Source: a virus
Virus record (IMG/VR): IMGVR_UViG_3300028025_003173
Span: 1 to 33,020 of that record
Direction: 5' to 3' (one strand)
Length of the DNA: 33,020 bases
Position 1 is the stretch's first letter. The number at the start of each line of letters is the position of its first letter. The notes below the pieces were generated by a model. The model did no database searches. It was not told where the DNA came from and worked only from the letters and a program-made list of their open reading frames with translations. The position numbers and the translations under genes are program-made. Shown in pieces: positions 1-8,522 of this stretch.

Positions 1-1014
1 ATTTGGATAACCAAATAATTGAGTTAACCACGATGATGTATTAGTAATACTTTCACCTAATTTATCATTGTGATACAACTGCAAGAATATAGGTATATTC
101 AATTCATATGAATTATTAAATGCGTCTTTAACTAATTGTTTATTCTCTGGTGATAAGAAGCTACCATTTAAAGACATCAGCTGTTGATTAATTAGTAGTT
201 GATGTCTTCTTTCTACAACTGACAGATATAGTTTATTTTCATCTACTTTATCTGCTGATGTGCTGATGATTTCATCTAATTCTACTTTAGTATCACTTAT
301 TAATTCAGGAAATAACTTAATTAGTTTTTTAGGGCCTAAGCCAGTAATACCAGGAATATTATCAGATGTATCTCCCATTAGTATTTTATAGTTAAGAAAA
401 TTACTACTACTAACACCATATTCTTCTAATACCTCTTTTGGAGTGTATATTTTCTTTTTAGTAGGAGAATAACAATGAACTTTATCTGATACTAATTGTA
501 GGAAGTCTTTATCAGCAGACATAATAGTTACCTTTTGGGTTTCATCATGTGCCTGGAATTTATTGGCTAAGTAGCCAATGATGTCATCTGCTTCTAAACC
601 ATCAATACTAATAACTGTAACAGGTAAGCACTGTAAGTATTGAATCAAACGTGATATTTGATTATTAATACTTTCACTCTCCTCATCTTTAGATGAGAAT
701 ATATTGTGATTAGTTATACGGCTAGAATTACGATTTGCCTTATATTCAGGATATAAATTTCGTCTTGCGTTTGACCCTCCAATACCATCAAATATTACAA
801 CCACTTTAGTTGGATCAGACATGCGTATAGCATAACCGATAGATTTAAGAAATCCTGTTAGACCACCAATATGATGGCCATCAGGATTTAAATGATTAAT
901 CATAGTAAACGACCTCAAAAATGTATTGAGGCCGTCTATGATTAAAATCGAACTTAGTTCTTTGCGAAAGTCTGGTTGTACATTGGAGAGTAATTGTTCA
1001 TATTTACTCTTCAT
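1..1014 (-). CDS. 5'-3' exonuclease / flap endonuclease (FEN family), 3' end cut by window
   Basis: My translation from the ATG at 1014 stays open for 338 codons to the window edge, so the C-terminus is missing. It reads as a FEN/PolI-type 5' nuclease, like T4 RNase H, which removes RNA primers and 5' flaps during lagging-strand synthesis. The expected acidic metal ligands are all visible: D27 in IIDGLNTF, D76 in VIFDG, E141/D143/D144 in LEADDIIG, D168/D170 in SADKDF, and D215/D218 in MGDTSDNIPG. The last runs into a helix-hairpin-helix DNA-binding segment (GITGLGPKK, about 222-230). A basic stretch after D76 (NARRNLYPEYKANR) matches the usual helical arch. It starts 5 nt after the uvsX stop, so it belongs to the replication/recombination unit. 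The family is confident; whether it is a stand-alone RNase H or has further domains is hidden by the edge. Confidence 0.9.
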   Translation of the reverse strand, partial: MKSKYEQLLSNVQPDFRKELSSILIIDGLNTFLRSFTMINHLNPDGHHIGGLTGFLKSIGYAIRMSDPTKVVVIFDGIGGSNARRNLYPEYKANRNSSRITNHNIFSSKDEESESINNQISRLIQYLQCLPVTVISIDGLEADDIIGYLANKFQAHDETQKVTIMSADKDFLQLVSDKVHCYSPTKKKIYTPKEVLEEYGVSSSNFLNYKILMGDTSDNIPGITGLGPKKLIKLFPELISDTKVELDEIISTSADKVDENKLYLSVVERRHQLLINQQLMSLNGSFLSPENKQLVKDAFNNSYELNIPIFLQLYHNDKLGESITNTSSWLTQLFGYPN

Positions 1015-1019
1015 TTTGT

Positions 1020-2129
1020 TTATTTAACTTCTACCTCATCGTTGTCTATTTCTATCATCGGAGATATACTTCTACTTTCTTCCCATTCACTATTATCTTC
1101 TGTAATTTGGATTTCATCTACATTAACGTTAGTTCCAAACCATTCAGATGCATGAGCTGCTTTATATGCTTTTTCTTCATCCTTATCATCGGGGATAAAA
1201 CCATGAGGTGTTACAATTACAGTTGAAGTAGTTGCTACTCCACAATCAGCATGGATTTTATCAATTGATATTTTGGTACGCTTAGCGAATTCTACTTTCT
1301 TGCCTTTATGCTGTGCATGGATTTTAGAAGTACCGCTGTTAGTTACGTTACCAAATGTAATTACAATTGAAGCATCCCAATACATTGCATTACCACCTTT
1401 ATTTGTCATACGAGGTTGACTCATAGGAGTAAGTGCTGGTTGTACACCTGTTTTATTAATTACAAAGAATGTATTTGTATATGGGTATGTTTCCTTACGA
1501 GACATTGGGAATTTCTGATTGATGAAATTACCAAACTGCGTAGCCATAGCTCCTGCATTCCACATTGGATTGTTGTTATTTTGTTTAACACTCATATCAC
1601 ATGGAATAGATCCTACTGAATCCCAAAGGAATAATAGGTCATATGGTAGTTTACCTTTTGATTGTTCGTTGAGGATATCTGCAATGAAGGCAGATACATC
1701 TTCAATTGTATTGAGAGATGATCTATCAACATATAGGAAGAATCCTTTATAATTCACTACTTCACCTGATTCTTCATCTGGGACTGCATCGAGTTGAAAT
1801 CCCATTTTTTGAGCATGATCGAAATCCCATTTCATCTCAGTGATGATGAAGACGGGTAGTACACCCATCTTCTGAGCAGCTACTGCTGTCTCAATCATCA
1901 ATGTGGTTTTTCCGGTATCAGATCCTCCACGGGCAATGGAAACATGTCCCATTGGAATTCCAGGAATGGATAGAGCATCAGCTACAGCAGATGAAAATGG
2001 AATCCATCTTTGCTTTTTAAACTTTGATGCTTGATCTAGAAATTTGGATTTCTTAAAGGCATCAATGTCAAAAGACTTTTTAAGTGATTCAGATACTACT
2101 GACGTTAAACTGTCTTTACTTTTTGCCAT
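1020..2129 (-). CDS. uvsX: UvsX/RecA-like recombinase
   Basis: A strand-exchange ATPase of the RecA/UvsX family, 369 residues (T4 UvsX is of similar size). The Walker A motif is GGSDTGKT at 68-75, a glutamate follows beta-strand 2 in FIITEMKW (E98, the position of RecA's catalytic Glu), and Walker B is YDLLFLWDS ending at D170. The C-terminus is strongly acidic, as in UvsX proteins. In T4-like phages UvsX loads onto gp32-coated ssDNA to start recombination-dependent replication, and here the gp32-like gene ends only 2 nt upstream of the start codon. There is no Shine-Dalgarno sequence before the ATG, only an AT-rich tract. The assignment rests on motifs and context and is strong. Confidence 0.93.
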   Translation of the reverse strand: MAKSKDSLTSVVSESLKKSFDIDAFKKSKFLDQASKFKKQRWIPFSSAVADALSIPGIPMGHVSIARGGSDTGKTTLMIETAVAAQKMGVLPVFIITEMKWDFDHAQKMGFQLDAVPDEESGEVVNYKGFFLYVDRSSLNTIEDVSAFIADILNEQSKGKLPYDLLFLWDSVGSIPCDMSVKQNNNNPMWNAGAMATQFGNFINQKFPMSRKETYPYTNTFFVINKTGVQPALTPMSQPRMTNKGGNAMYWDASIVITFGNVTNSGTSKIHAQHKGKKVEFAKRTKISIDKIHADCGVATTSTVIVTPHGFIPDDKDEEKAYKAAHASEWFGTNVNVDEIQITEDNSEWEESRSISPMIEIDNDEVEVK

Positions 2130-2131
2130 TA

Positions 2132-2962
2132 TTAATCGTTAAATAGGTCATTAAATTTGTCTGCATTGCTAGTTTTAGCAGCAGGCGTTTCGAGTGAGTA
2201 AGCTGGTGTTACTGGTTTGTTAATTTCAGTAATGAAATCATCTTCATCCTCATCTTTTGATGCAATTGGAGTCTCAGTTGCAGCAGCTTCTTCTTCAGGG
2301 TTCAGCCATTTAGCCAATACGTCCTTAAGTTGATCATAAGAATACTTACGATTAATACCTAAGATGTCTGGTTGCTCTTCAAGCAATTTAGTTACCAAAG
2401 CACCGTCTTCTGAAATTGGAGTGGTTTTAGGTTTAATACGAAGATTACACTTAATACCTTTTCTACCAGCAATAACGTCTTCAGTTGCTTCAATTGTAAA
2501 ATCCCTACCATCTGTGATGTCTGTAAAATCACCATAATCATCATCAGCAGCAATACCAAGAAGTTGATCATGAGTCAATTTACCAAATTCCCATAAACGA
2601 GCACCTAGATGCTCTTCACCACGTACGATTACAGCTGCAAAGAAACGTGATTTAGGAGAAATTTTGTTTGCTAATTGCCAATCTTCCTTATCACCTGATT
2701 TGCGAAGTTGTTTTGCAAAGTCAGCAATCGGATCAGCTTCATTCCAGTTTGTTAATGACAAGATTGGTCCTTTAGCAAACCCATAATGGAATTGTACTTC
2801 ACGGATAGGCCATGCTTTGTCAAATTTGCTTGGTAGAATACGTACTTGGTACTTACCAGCTTTAGGTTTAAAGAAAATTTTGGTGTAATCAATCTTCTCG
2901 CGTTGTTGACCACCTTTGTTTTGTGAAGCAGCAAGCTTCTGTTTTGCGATGTTTAAATCCAT
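2132..2962 (-). CDS. 32: gp32-like single-stranded DNA-binding protein
   Basis: A 276-residue protein with the layout of T4 gp32. There is a short basic N-terminal segment (AKQKLAASQNKGGQQREK) suited to cooperative self-contact. A central region follows with FFKPKAGKYQVRILPS, typical of phage ssDNA-binding OB-fold proteins. The tail is low-complexity and acidic (DEDEDDF near 240, then NADKFNDLFND at the end), the type of tail that recruits replication partners. I see no CxxC cluster, so the zinc site of T4 gp32 appears to be absent. It lies directly before uvsX and after a 138-residue unknown gene. A 15-mer shared with the polymerase gene stands 15 nt before its ATG, so it probably has its own promoter. 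Confidence 0.85.
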   Translation of the reverse strand: MDLNIAKQKLAASQNKGGQQREKIDYTKIFFKPKAGKYQVRILPSKFDKAWPIREVQFHYGFAKGPILSLTNWNEADPIADFAKQLRKSGDKEDWQLANKISPKSRFFAAVIVRGEEHLGARLWEFGKLTHDQLLGIAADDDYGDFTDITDGRDFTIEATEDVIAGRKGIKCNLRIKPKTTPISEDGALVTKLLEEQPDILGINRKYSYDQLKDVLAKWLNPEEEAAATETPIASKDEDEDDFITEINKPVTPAYSLETPAAKTSNADKFNDLFND

Positions 2963-2977
2963 AACTTATTTATTTTA

Positions 2978-2992
2978 GAATTAAATATAAGA
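2978..2992 (-). promoter_or_regulatory. Candidate replication-module promoter (before the gp32-like gene)
   Basis: The coding strand reads TCTTATATTTAATTC, 15 nt before the ATG at 2962. The identical 15-mer occurs 14 nt before the polymerase gene. Identity over 15 bases at the same spacing before two functionally linked genes is the evidence. It shares the core ATATTTA with the late motif but differs in the last base (A instead of T) and in its flanks, so it may be an earlier-class promoter. Confidence 0.5.
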
Positions 2993-3013
2993 ACCTTTAT
3001 TTAGACTACCAAA

Positions 3014-3430
3014 CTATTTATTGAGATCTATAATTTTATAAATAGCAGTGTCTAAACGACGCAATTCAGGACCGTTATTAAGTAATATACAATTTTTATA
3101 ATCAGACCAATTAACAATAAATCTAGTATCTAACATACCATTGTTTAATTCTCTAATCAATGCGTTAAGAGCATTAATTGTATATAATGTATTTGATTCC
3201 TTCTTACGGTGAAGTAATATTGTATTAGGTAGAGGAGTATCGGATGTATTACCCATATCAATATTATATGTACACATTAATTCTTTACTTTGAGGTGACT
3301 CAAGCACGAATATTTTGTTATACATTATTGTATATCGGCGATTGATATCGGCAAGAACCGTATCTAATTCGTCTGGAGTGGTAAATGTACAGAATAGCTT
3401 ATTCAAATCGAAAAATATATTGTCTGTCAT
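3014..3430 (-). CDS. Unknown 138-residue protein in the replication module
   Basis: I do not recognise this protein. It is a soluble-looking 138-residue product without signal peptide, membrane segment or cysteine cluster, with a mix of predicted strands (NKIFVLESP, TRFIVNWSDY) and helices (LYTINALNALIRELNN). It starts 6 nt after the polymerase-like gene stops and ends about 50 nt before the gp32-like gene, so it is probably co-transcribed with the polymerase. A replication accessory role is only a guess from position. Its start codon lies directly inside an AT-rich ATATTTATG string, so a late-motif-like sequence there cannot serve this gene as a normal promoter. Confidence 0.7.
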   Translation of the reverse strand: MTDNIFFDLNKLFCTFTTPDELDTVLADINRRYTIMYNKIFVLESPQSKELMCTYNIDMGNTSDTPLPNTILLHRKKESNTLYTINALNALIRELNNGMLDTRFIVNWSDYKNCILLNNGPELRRLDTAIYKIIDLNK

Positions 3431-3436
3431 AAATAT

Positions 3437-4744
3437 TTATATTTTAGTTAAACCATGATATGATGTTCCTTGTTTGATACTTACCGGATATTCTAGTATA
3501 TTTATTAATTCTGGCAATATATTTCCATCTTCTTTAGCATAATCAAACAGAAATGCATCATAGGTATATAGTACTATTTTGGTTTTTTTGTCTTTTAAAT
3601 AATTTAATACTAGTTCTAATAATTCAACATTAGTTGATGTTTCTTTACTTTGAACTATATAATTAAATAGTTTTTGTGGTGTTATTTTGTCAAGTTGATC
3701 ACGTATAAATATTTTATTTTCAGTTTTAATGTGTCTATCATGTTGATATGTATCCCACATATCATCAACATACATAGCTACTTCTTTAAAGAATGGTTTA
3801 TCCTGATATTCAGACCAAACGCCACCATATAATTGTTTGAATGTTAATTCTTTGGCTTCTTGTTGAGATACACCTAATAATTCACCTAATAATTCATATG
3901 TGTTGCGATCTTTAGGAAATTCAAACCCAATCATTTCACCTATTAAACGTGGGTGGTACCCCTGAAAGTCAATTTCAATGAATTTATCATTTTCGGGTTT
4001 GTAGCAGTTACGTTCACCATCGTCTTTATTTAGTGCTGCAAAGTTAATGCTGTTATATGTGTTAGATGGGCGTGAAGTGGTATTATATAAATTATATTGA
4101 GAATATATTCTGCTCTTAGATAAATTAAATTCGGGATACTGTAATTTACCTTTATAGTAGTTTATAAAGCAGTCTTTATCTAATTTAATGCCGTTTTTTT
4201 CAATTTCATAAAATATATCTGTTGTTCTAAAATTCTGGAATTGGAATTGTGTGTTTGTTAATGTGTATTTTTGTATTATTGGGAGAGATGCTTTGAATAT
4301 TGCTTCACATTCTTCATAATGTTTACTAATTGGGATTAGACAATTTATATTAGGTAAATTAGTATGTTTACTATAGTAATAGTCAATGCAGGGTGAATTA
4401 CTTAATGCTTCAATTAAATTAACAAATTCTATTAAATGTACATCAAATAATTTCTCAGATAGTGGATATACCCAATGTAGTGCTTCTTTTTTATCAAGCA
4501 AGAATAATTTACCAGTGTTGGTATGTAACCAATTAATTACTTCAATTTGATTTAAACTAAATGATTCGTTGTGATCTAAACACAACATATAACCTTTTTT
4601 CCCATTAATGGGTCTAATGTAGATTAAACTTAATGATGTAAGTGATGGATGGTAGTTATTGTTTTTAGGAATAAAACTAACAAAACAATCATCAAACGGT
4701 TTTAGTTGTTGTAGTTGATCGGATCTTTCTATAATATAAAACAT
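3437..4744 (-). CDS. Compact family-A DNA polymerase-like protein
   Basis: A 435-residue protein whose C-terminal 250 residues follow the order of family-A (Pol I/T7) polymerase motifs. A thumb/palm-like segment (EIEKNGIKLDKD, 180-191) is followed by TTSRPSNTYNSINF (222-235), equivalent to the TGRLSS..NLQNIP region. Motif A is IEIDFQGYHPRL with D259. Motif B is AKELTFKQLYGG with K298, F302 and Y306. A helix with NYIVQ (361-365) is followed by motif C, VLYTYDAFLFDY, with D396. Both metal-binding Asp residues remain. The usual His and Glu around the second one are Tyr395 and Ala397, and the O-helix Arg is replaced by Gln294. No exonuclease motifs are evident in the N-terminal 170 residues. It is far shorter than normal family-A enzymes. 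It could be a working minimal polymerase or a specialised repair/accessory form. It leads the replication unit. Confidence 0.78.
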   Translation of the reverse strand: MFYIIERSDQLQQLKPFDDCFVSFIPKNNNYHPSLTSLSLIYIRPINGKKGYMLCLDHNESFSLNQIEVINWLHTNTGKLFLLDKKEALHWVYPLSEKLFDVHLIEFVNLIEALSNSPCIDYYYSKHTNLPNINCLIPISKHYEECEAIFKASLPIIQKYTLTNTQFQFQNFRTTDIFYEIEKNGIKLDKDCFINYYKGKLQYPEFNLSKSRIYSQYNLYNTTSRPSNTYNSINFAALNKDDGERNCYKPENDKFIEIDFQGYHPRLIGEMIGFEFPKDRNTYELLGELLGVSQQEAKELTFKQLYGGVWSEYQDKPFFKEVAMYVDDMWDTYQHDRHIKTENKIFIRDQLDKITPQKLFNYIVQSKETSTNVELLELVLNYLKDKKTKIVLYTYDAFLFDYAKEDGNILPELINILEYPVSIKQGTSYHGLTKI

Positions 4745-4758
4745 ATTTCATAACCTTT

Positions 4759-4773
4759 GAATTAAATATAAGA
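4759..4773 (-). promoter_or_regulatory. Candidate replication-module promoter (before the polymerase gene)
   Basis: An exact copy of the 15-mer TCTTATATTTAATTC on the coding strand, 14 nt before the polymerase ATG at 4744. It lies in the 42-nt gap after the 183-residue gene. No conserved -35-like element is shared between this copy and the one at 2978. Confidence 0.5.
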
Positions 4774-4786
4774 TAAAATCTTTGAC

Positions 4787-5338
4787 TTAAAAAATTAAAT
4801 TTTCATTAGATTCATCACTAGATGTGTTTGGTTCATCTGAAGCTAGATATGCTCCGAGACCAGGCATTATTTTATCTAAATTATTAAGTTCTTTGTCAGA
4901 TAAGTTATATCTAAAATTAACTTTTAAGGTTTGATAAAGAGAATTAGATTTAAGTTCATCAAAATTATCTTTAGTTACTTCTTTAATAATAGGAGTATTA
5001 TTTAAATTTTTAACAAAGTATCTTACTATAACATTTTTTGATAAATCCTCAGGTGTAGGAATAAAGGGAATAGATTTTACTTTTGTACTATTTGGTTTTA
5101 ATTTTGATAAGCTAATATATGTTCTAATATTGGGGTTATTTAGTAAAGAATTAAATTTATTAGAAGTAACTTTTATTATTTCGGGGGCATCAGAATTAAA
5201 TTCCTTGCCAGCAAATGTTTTATCATTGAGTTCATAATAATAACCTTGATAAGGAAGTTGTGAGGATAATAATACATATTCTTTTCCTATAGTGTATTTA
5301 CCTGTTGTTATTGTATTTTTTGGTACTCTTATCCCCAT
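4787..5338 (-). CDS. Unknown 183-residue protein downstream of the baseplate hub
   Basis: I do not recognise this protein. The N-terminal half reads like small beta-rich modules (KYTIGKEYVLLSSQ, GYYYELNDKTFAG). The C-terminal quarter turns acidic and Ser/Asn-rich (DEPNTSSDESNENL), a likely disordered tail. There is no signal peptide or membrane helix. It starts about 11 nt after the hub gene stops and is followed by the replication promoter, so it is the last gene of the tail unit and could be a small virion or baseplate component. That is inferred from position only. Confidence 0.7.
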   Translation of the reverse strand: MGIRVPKNTITTGKYTIGKEYVLLSSQLPYQGYYYELNDKTFAGKEFNSDAPEIIKVTSNKFNSLLNNPNIRTYISLSKLKPNSTKVKSIPFIPTPEDLSKNVIVRYFVKNLNNTPIIKEVTKDNFDELKSNSLYQTLKVNFRYNLSDKELNNLDKIMPGLGAYLASDEPNTSSDESNENLIF

Positions 5339-5349
5339 AGTTTTATTAT

Positions 5350-8202
5350 TTAAACTGGTGCTCTAAATACATATGTTTCCCATGGGCCTTCTGCTCTATA
5401 TACTAGAGAGGTACCATAGTTTGCAGGAACACTTGATGTCCATCTTACGTTATTTCCTTTGTTTTGTATTCCTGCTGTAAATATTTGAGTATGGCCATAT
5501 CTTTTAGAGCTATCACTTCCTTGTGTTCCTTTATTACAATAATTAATTATATCCCCATACCCCCAATCATCACTATTTATTAATTTTTGTAAATCTGCCC
5601 TAGATAGAGTACCTAGGTATGTCATAGAATATCCTAATTGTTGTAATCTATTACGATAACCAACATCATTAGCGTTTCCACCAGCAGCTTCAGATAATCC
5701 TCTAGTTGGTTGTCCTTTAGCAGCAAGTACATAGTCTCTAGCTATATTATACGTGTATTGAGCACACCTACCTGACTTTCCATCACCCCCTCCATACACT
5801 GCATTAGTAGCCTGCAGCATAGCATTTCCGTTGCCTGCTTTAGCCTTAGTTAATACTGTTAGTACAGTCTCAGTTGCTCTCTCTACAGGATTATTTATTA
5901 CAGCCTCAATAACAACTTTAATATTGCTCATATCAACTAAGGAAATACCTCCTCTAGGTTCATCCAAAATTATAAATTGAGAATCAACATTAGTTACCCA
6001 ATCATTACCTTGAAGTGAATGTCCCAATCCATTAACAGTATATGCTACTTTAGCAGGTCCAGCACCACCGCCTCTGTATCCTCTAGGTAGTAATTCATTA
6101 GGGATTCTAAATAAATTTCCTATTACCATTCCTCCAATACCATCCATTTCAAGAGATAATTTAGTAGGAATAATTGCTCTGTTTGTATTATCGTTTTTTA
6201 TAAATGTCTTAAAAAAATTAATTAAATCTTTTAAAGCATTATTGTATTTACTAGCATTGCTAAGATCATAATTTCCACTACCTAAACCAAATTTATACCA
6301 AGCAGGGTCAATTTCATTAATAAAACTAACTATAACATTAATATTGTCTTTTAGATTTTTAACTTTTTCTTCAAGTTCTTTTGTAGAGTCTGTACTTGAA
6401 GGAGTATCAGGAGCGTCTTTTTTAGGAATAACCCTATCAAATAGATTTTGATTAAAATCAATTAAAGTATTAACATCTGCTCCTAATGCGCCTCCTTTAG
6501 CTTGAGCTCCAATAGCAACAATAGTTGTTTGATCTTGGAATATTTGGGATTCAAATTTGTAGTTTCGGATTACAGATTTAGTATTTTGTAATTCAAACAT
6601 AAAAGCATCATTATATGCTTTTTCTCTATTTTGATCATCTGCATAATTTACATCTATTATTCTAGCAGCTGAGTCAATTGGGTCTGAGAATATATCAAAT
6701 GTGGCTACATTTCCAGTTGCATTAGAGATACCAGACATTAGACTTTTAAGAAAATCAAATAACACAATGTCATTTTTTTCTTTTTTATCTTGAGTGGCTA
6801 AATTATTATTATTAACTAATGAATATATATAACCTAAATTAACATATATATTTCCTATAACTCCTAGTTGTTGTTTAGTATAATCATTATTATACCAGTA
6901 ACTAGTTTTTAACCCTTCCATTATACTTTTTAGTGTACTAAAATCATCAGAAAATCCTTCTGCAAATCCTAAACTTGAAGGATTAAGCCAAGCATCATTT
7001 TTAATTAAACAAGTAGAAGGATCTATAGATAATTGTAGTATATGTCCTAAACATAATAGGGGTTTATTTTCTCCACCCATATGATCACCTTCATTTACTG
7101 AAACTTTTATTACAGGAGTTTCACTTTTTATATCTTTTAATAAAACATGTTTATTTAATATATCAACAAAATCTTTTAATAGAATATATATTTGAGCTTC
7201 ATCATCAAAGTCACTATCTGTATTTGGGGAACCTTTTACATCTACATCAAATCTAAAAAATGTCCAACCATTAAATATTTTTTCTTCTTTATCTGCTATT
7301 CCTTCTCCTAATAAAGTAAGATATAATTCATTACATATTCCTGCAATTTTATTTTGTGAATATGATTTTTGCACATTTGAATCTTTTGCAAAAGGAGTAG
7401 GTAATTTTTTAAAAACACCATTTGTAGCTACATCTGTATCATAAGCTCCATAATTTACTTTTAAAGATTCAAGAATTTCACCTATAGAAATAATATCAGA
7501 AGTACAATCATACCCACCATCAGGGCGGGCAGACCAACTAAAGTTTTTTATAAATCCATAATGGGCATCATAATTACCATCTTTAGAAGCTTTTGTAAAT
7601 ATGTTTTTCCATATTTGTTCTTTAGATACTCCACCTTTTAAAACATCATCTGTAAAAGAAATATTGCTTTGTAATTTTCCATTATTATCAAGATAAGGAG
7701 CCCAACCCCACTCTACCAATACACTATAACCAGGGCGCATATAGAGAAGTTCTAATTCTTCTAGTTGTCTAATATCCCAACATTGAAAATTTACTACTAC
7801 TTCTCTTAAGGAGCCATATGCTGATTTTGATTTAACATTGATAGATGTAATACCAGGCATTGGTCGTATTCCTAGTCTATTTTTTTCTTGTTTTACAGTA
7901 CCATCAGGATTTACTGTAGTAGAATTTAAGCTATAAGCTTTATTATCAGTTCCTACTCCTGATCTTAATTTACCATTATATAGTATTCCTCCTAATAAAA
8001 CATAACTATTAGCTAAAGTAGATGATCCCGGTGTTAAACTACCATCATCTACTCCCACATTAACACTAGATGTCATTCTAATCCACGAGTTACGAGCATT
8101 AAAATACTGAATAGCATCAGGGGTACGTTCAAATATGGCTTTTTGTCTAGCCTTTAATTGATTTTTAACTCCTTCTTTAAACGTATCTTTAAATATAGAC
8201 AT
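5350..8202 (-). CDS. Baseplate hub protein with C-terminal CHAP/NlpC-like peptidoglycan hydrolase
   Basis: A 950-residue hub-type protein. Around residue 135-165 it has LREVVVNFQCWDIRQLEELE followed by MRPGYSVLVEWGW, a pattern I associate with gp27-like hub proteins of T4-like phages. Near 700-750, VNGLGHSLQGNDWVT looks like the second hub tube-like domain. The last 150 residues form a separate domain. C813 lies in GKSGRCAQYTYN, H904 and Q906 lie in RYGHTQIF, and WGYGDIINY stands between them. That Cys...His order is expected for a CHAP or NlpC/P60 amidase/endopeptidase. So the tip that enters the cell probably carries its own cell-wall enzyme, doing the job of the T4 gp5 lysozyme with a different fold. 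It is followed by a 183-residue gene and preceded, 5 nt away, by the LysM-like gene. Confidence 0.75.
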   Translation of the reverse strand: MSIFKDTFKEGVKNQLKARQKAIFERTPDAIQYFNARNSWIRMTSSVNVGVDDGSLTPGSSTLANSYVLLGGILYNGKLRSGVGTDNKAYSLNSTTVNPDGTVKQEKNRLGIRPMPGITSINVKSKSAYGSLREVVVNFQCWDIRQLEELELLYMRPGYSVLVEWGWAPYLDNNGKLQSNISFTDDVLKGGVSKEQIWKNIFTKASKDGNYDAHYGFIKNFSWSARPDGGYDCTSDIISIGEILESLKVNYGAYDTDVATNGVFKKLPTPFAKDSNVQKSYSQNKIAGICNELYLTLLGEGIADKEEKIFNGWTFFRFDVDVKGSPNTDSDFDDEAQIYILLKDFVDILNKHVLLKDIKSETPVIKVSVNEGDHMGGENKPLLCLGHILQLSIDPSTCLIKNDAWLNPSSLGFAEGFSDDFSTLKSIMEGLKTSYWYNNDYTKQQLGVIGNIYVNLGYIYSLVNNNNLATQDKKEKNDIVLFDFLKSLMSGISNATGNVATFDIFSDPIDSAARIIDVNYADDQNREKAYNDAFMFELQNTKSVIRNYKFESQIFQDQTTIVAIGAQAKGGALGADVNTLIDFNQNLFDRVIPKKDAPDTPSSTDSTKELEEKVKNLKDNINVIVSFINEIDPAWYKFGLGSGNYDLSNASKYNNALKDLINFFKTFIKNDNTNRAIIPTKLSLEMDGIGGMVIGNLFRIPNELLPRGYRGGGAGPAKVAYTVNGLGHSLQGNDWVTNVDSQFIILDEPRGGISLVDMSNIKVVIEAVINNPVERATETVLTVLTKAKAGNGNAMLQATNAVYGGGDGKSGRCAQYTYNIARDYVLAAKGQPTRGLSEAAGGNANDVGYRNRLQQLGYSMTYLGTLSRADLQKLINSDDWGYGDIINYCNKGTQGSDSSKRYGHTQIFTAGIQNKGNNVRWTSSVPANYGTSLVYRAEGPWETYVFRAPV

Positions 8203-8207
8203 AACAT

Positions 8208-8516
8208 TTATCTTGCTTTATTAAATTGATCAAATTGTTGTAAAACACTATTCACATTTGTTGGTATTCTTAATTGAGTACCGGGGATGGGAAATAAAGC
8301 ACCTTTAGTAGCATTGTTATTTGCTGCTGCTATAATCCACCATAATGTAGAGTCACCATAATAACTATACGCTAATGAATCTAATCTATCACCCACAGTA
8401 GTAATAACATACACATCAGACTCTGACAAAGGAATATTTGGATATTGTTTTCCTTTGTAGTAGGGTCTATCTGTAAATTCTGTTTTTAATATTGTTGCGT
8501 TATCGTAGCGATCCAT
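8208..8516 (-). CDS. LysM-like baseplate wedge protein (gp53-like)
   Basis: A 102-residue protein whose core reads as a LysM module: VYVITTVGDRLDSLAYSYYG, then STLWWIIAAANN and a terminal IPGTQLRIP. The N-terminal PYYKGKQYPNIPLS resembles the start of T4 gp53-type wedge proteins, which use a LysM-like fold to bind other baseplate subunits rather than peptidoglycan. It sits between the hub gene and the large baseplate gene with gaps of only 5-6 nt, which supports a baseplate role. There is no signal peptide, so a secreted wall-binding protein is unlikely. Confidence 0.78.
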   Translation of the reverse strand: MDRYDNATILKTEFTDRPYYKGKQYPNIPLSESDVYVITTVGDRLDSLAYSYYGDSTLWWIIAAANNNATKGALFPIPGTQLRIPTNVNSVLQQFDQFNKAR

Positions 8517-8522
8517 ATTATT

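Noticed and set aside
3705-3712. A tenth ATATTTAT copy inside the polymerase gene
   Set aside because: It lies in coding sequence (encoding KIFI), 275 nt from the next start, unlike all the other copies. Chance in AT-rich DNA is the simpler explanation.
8208-8516. LysM protein as a secreted endolysin or cell-wall binder
   Set aside because: It has no signal peptide or catalytic domain, and its baseplate neighbours and gp53-like N-terminus fit a wedge protein better.
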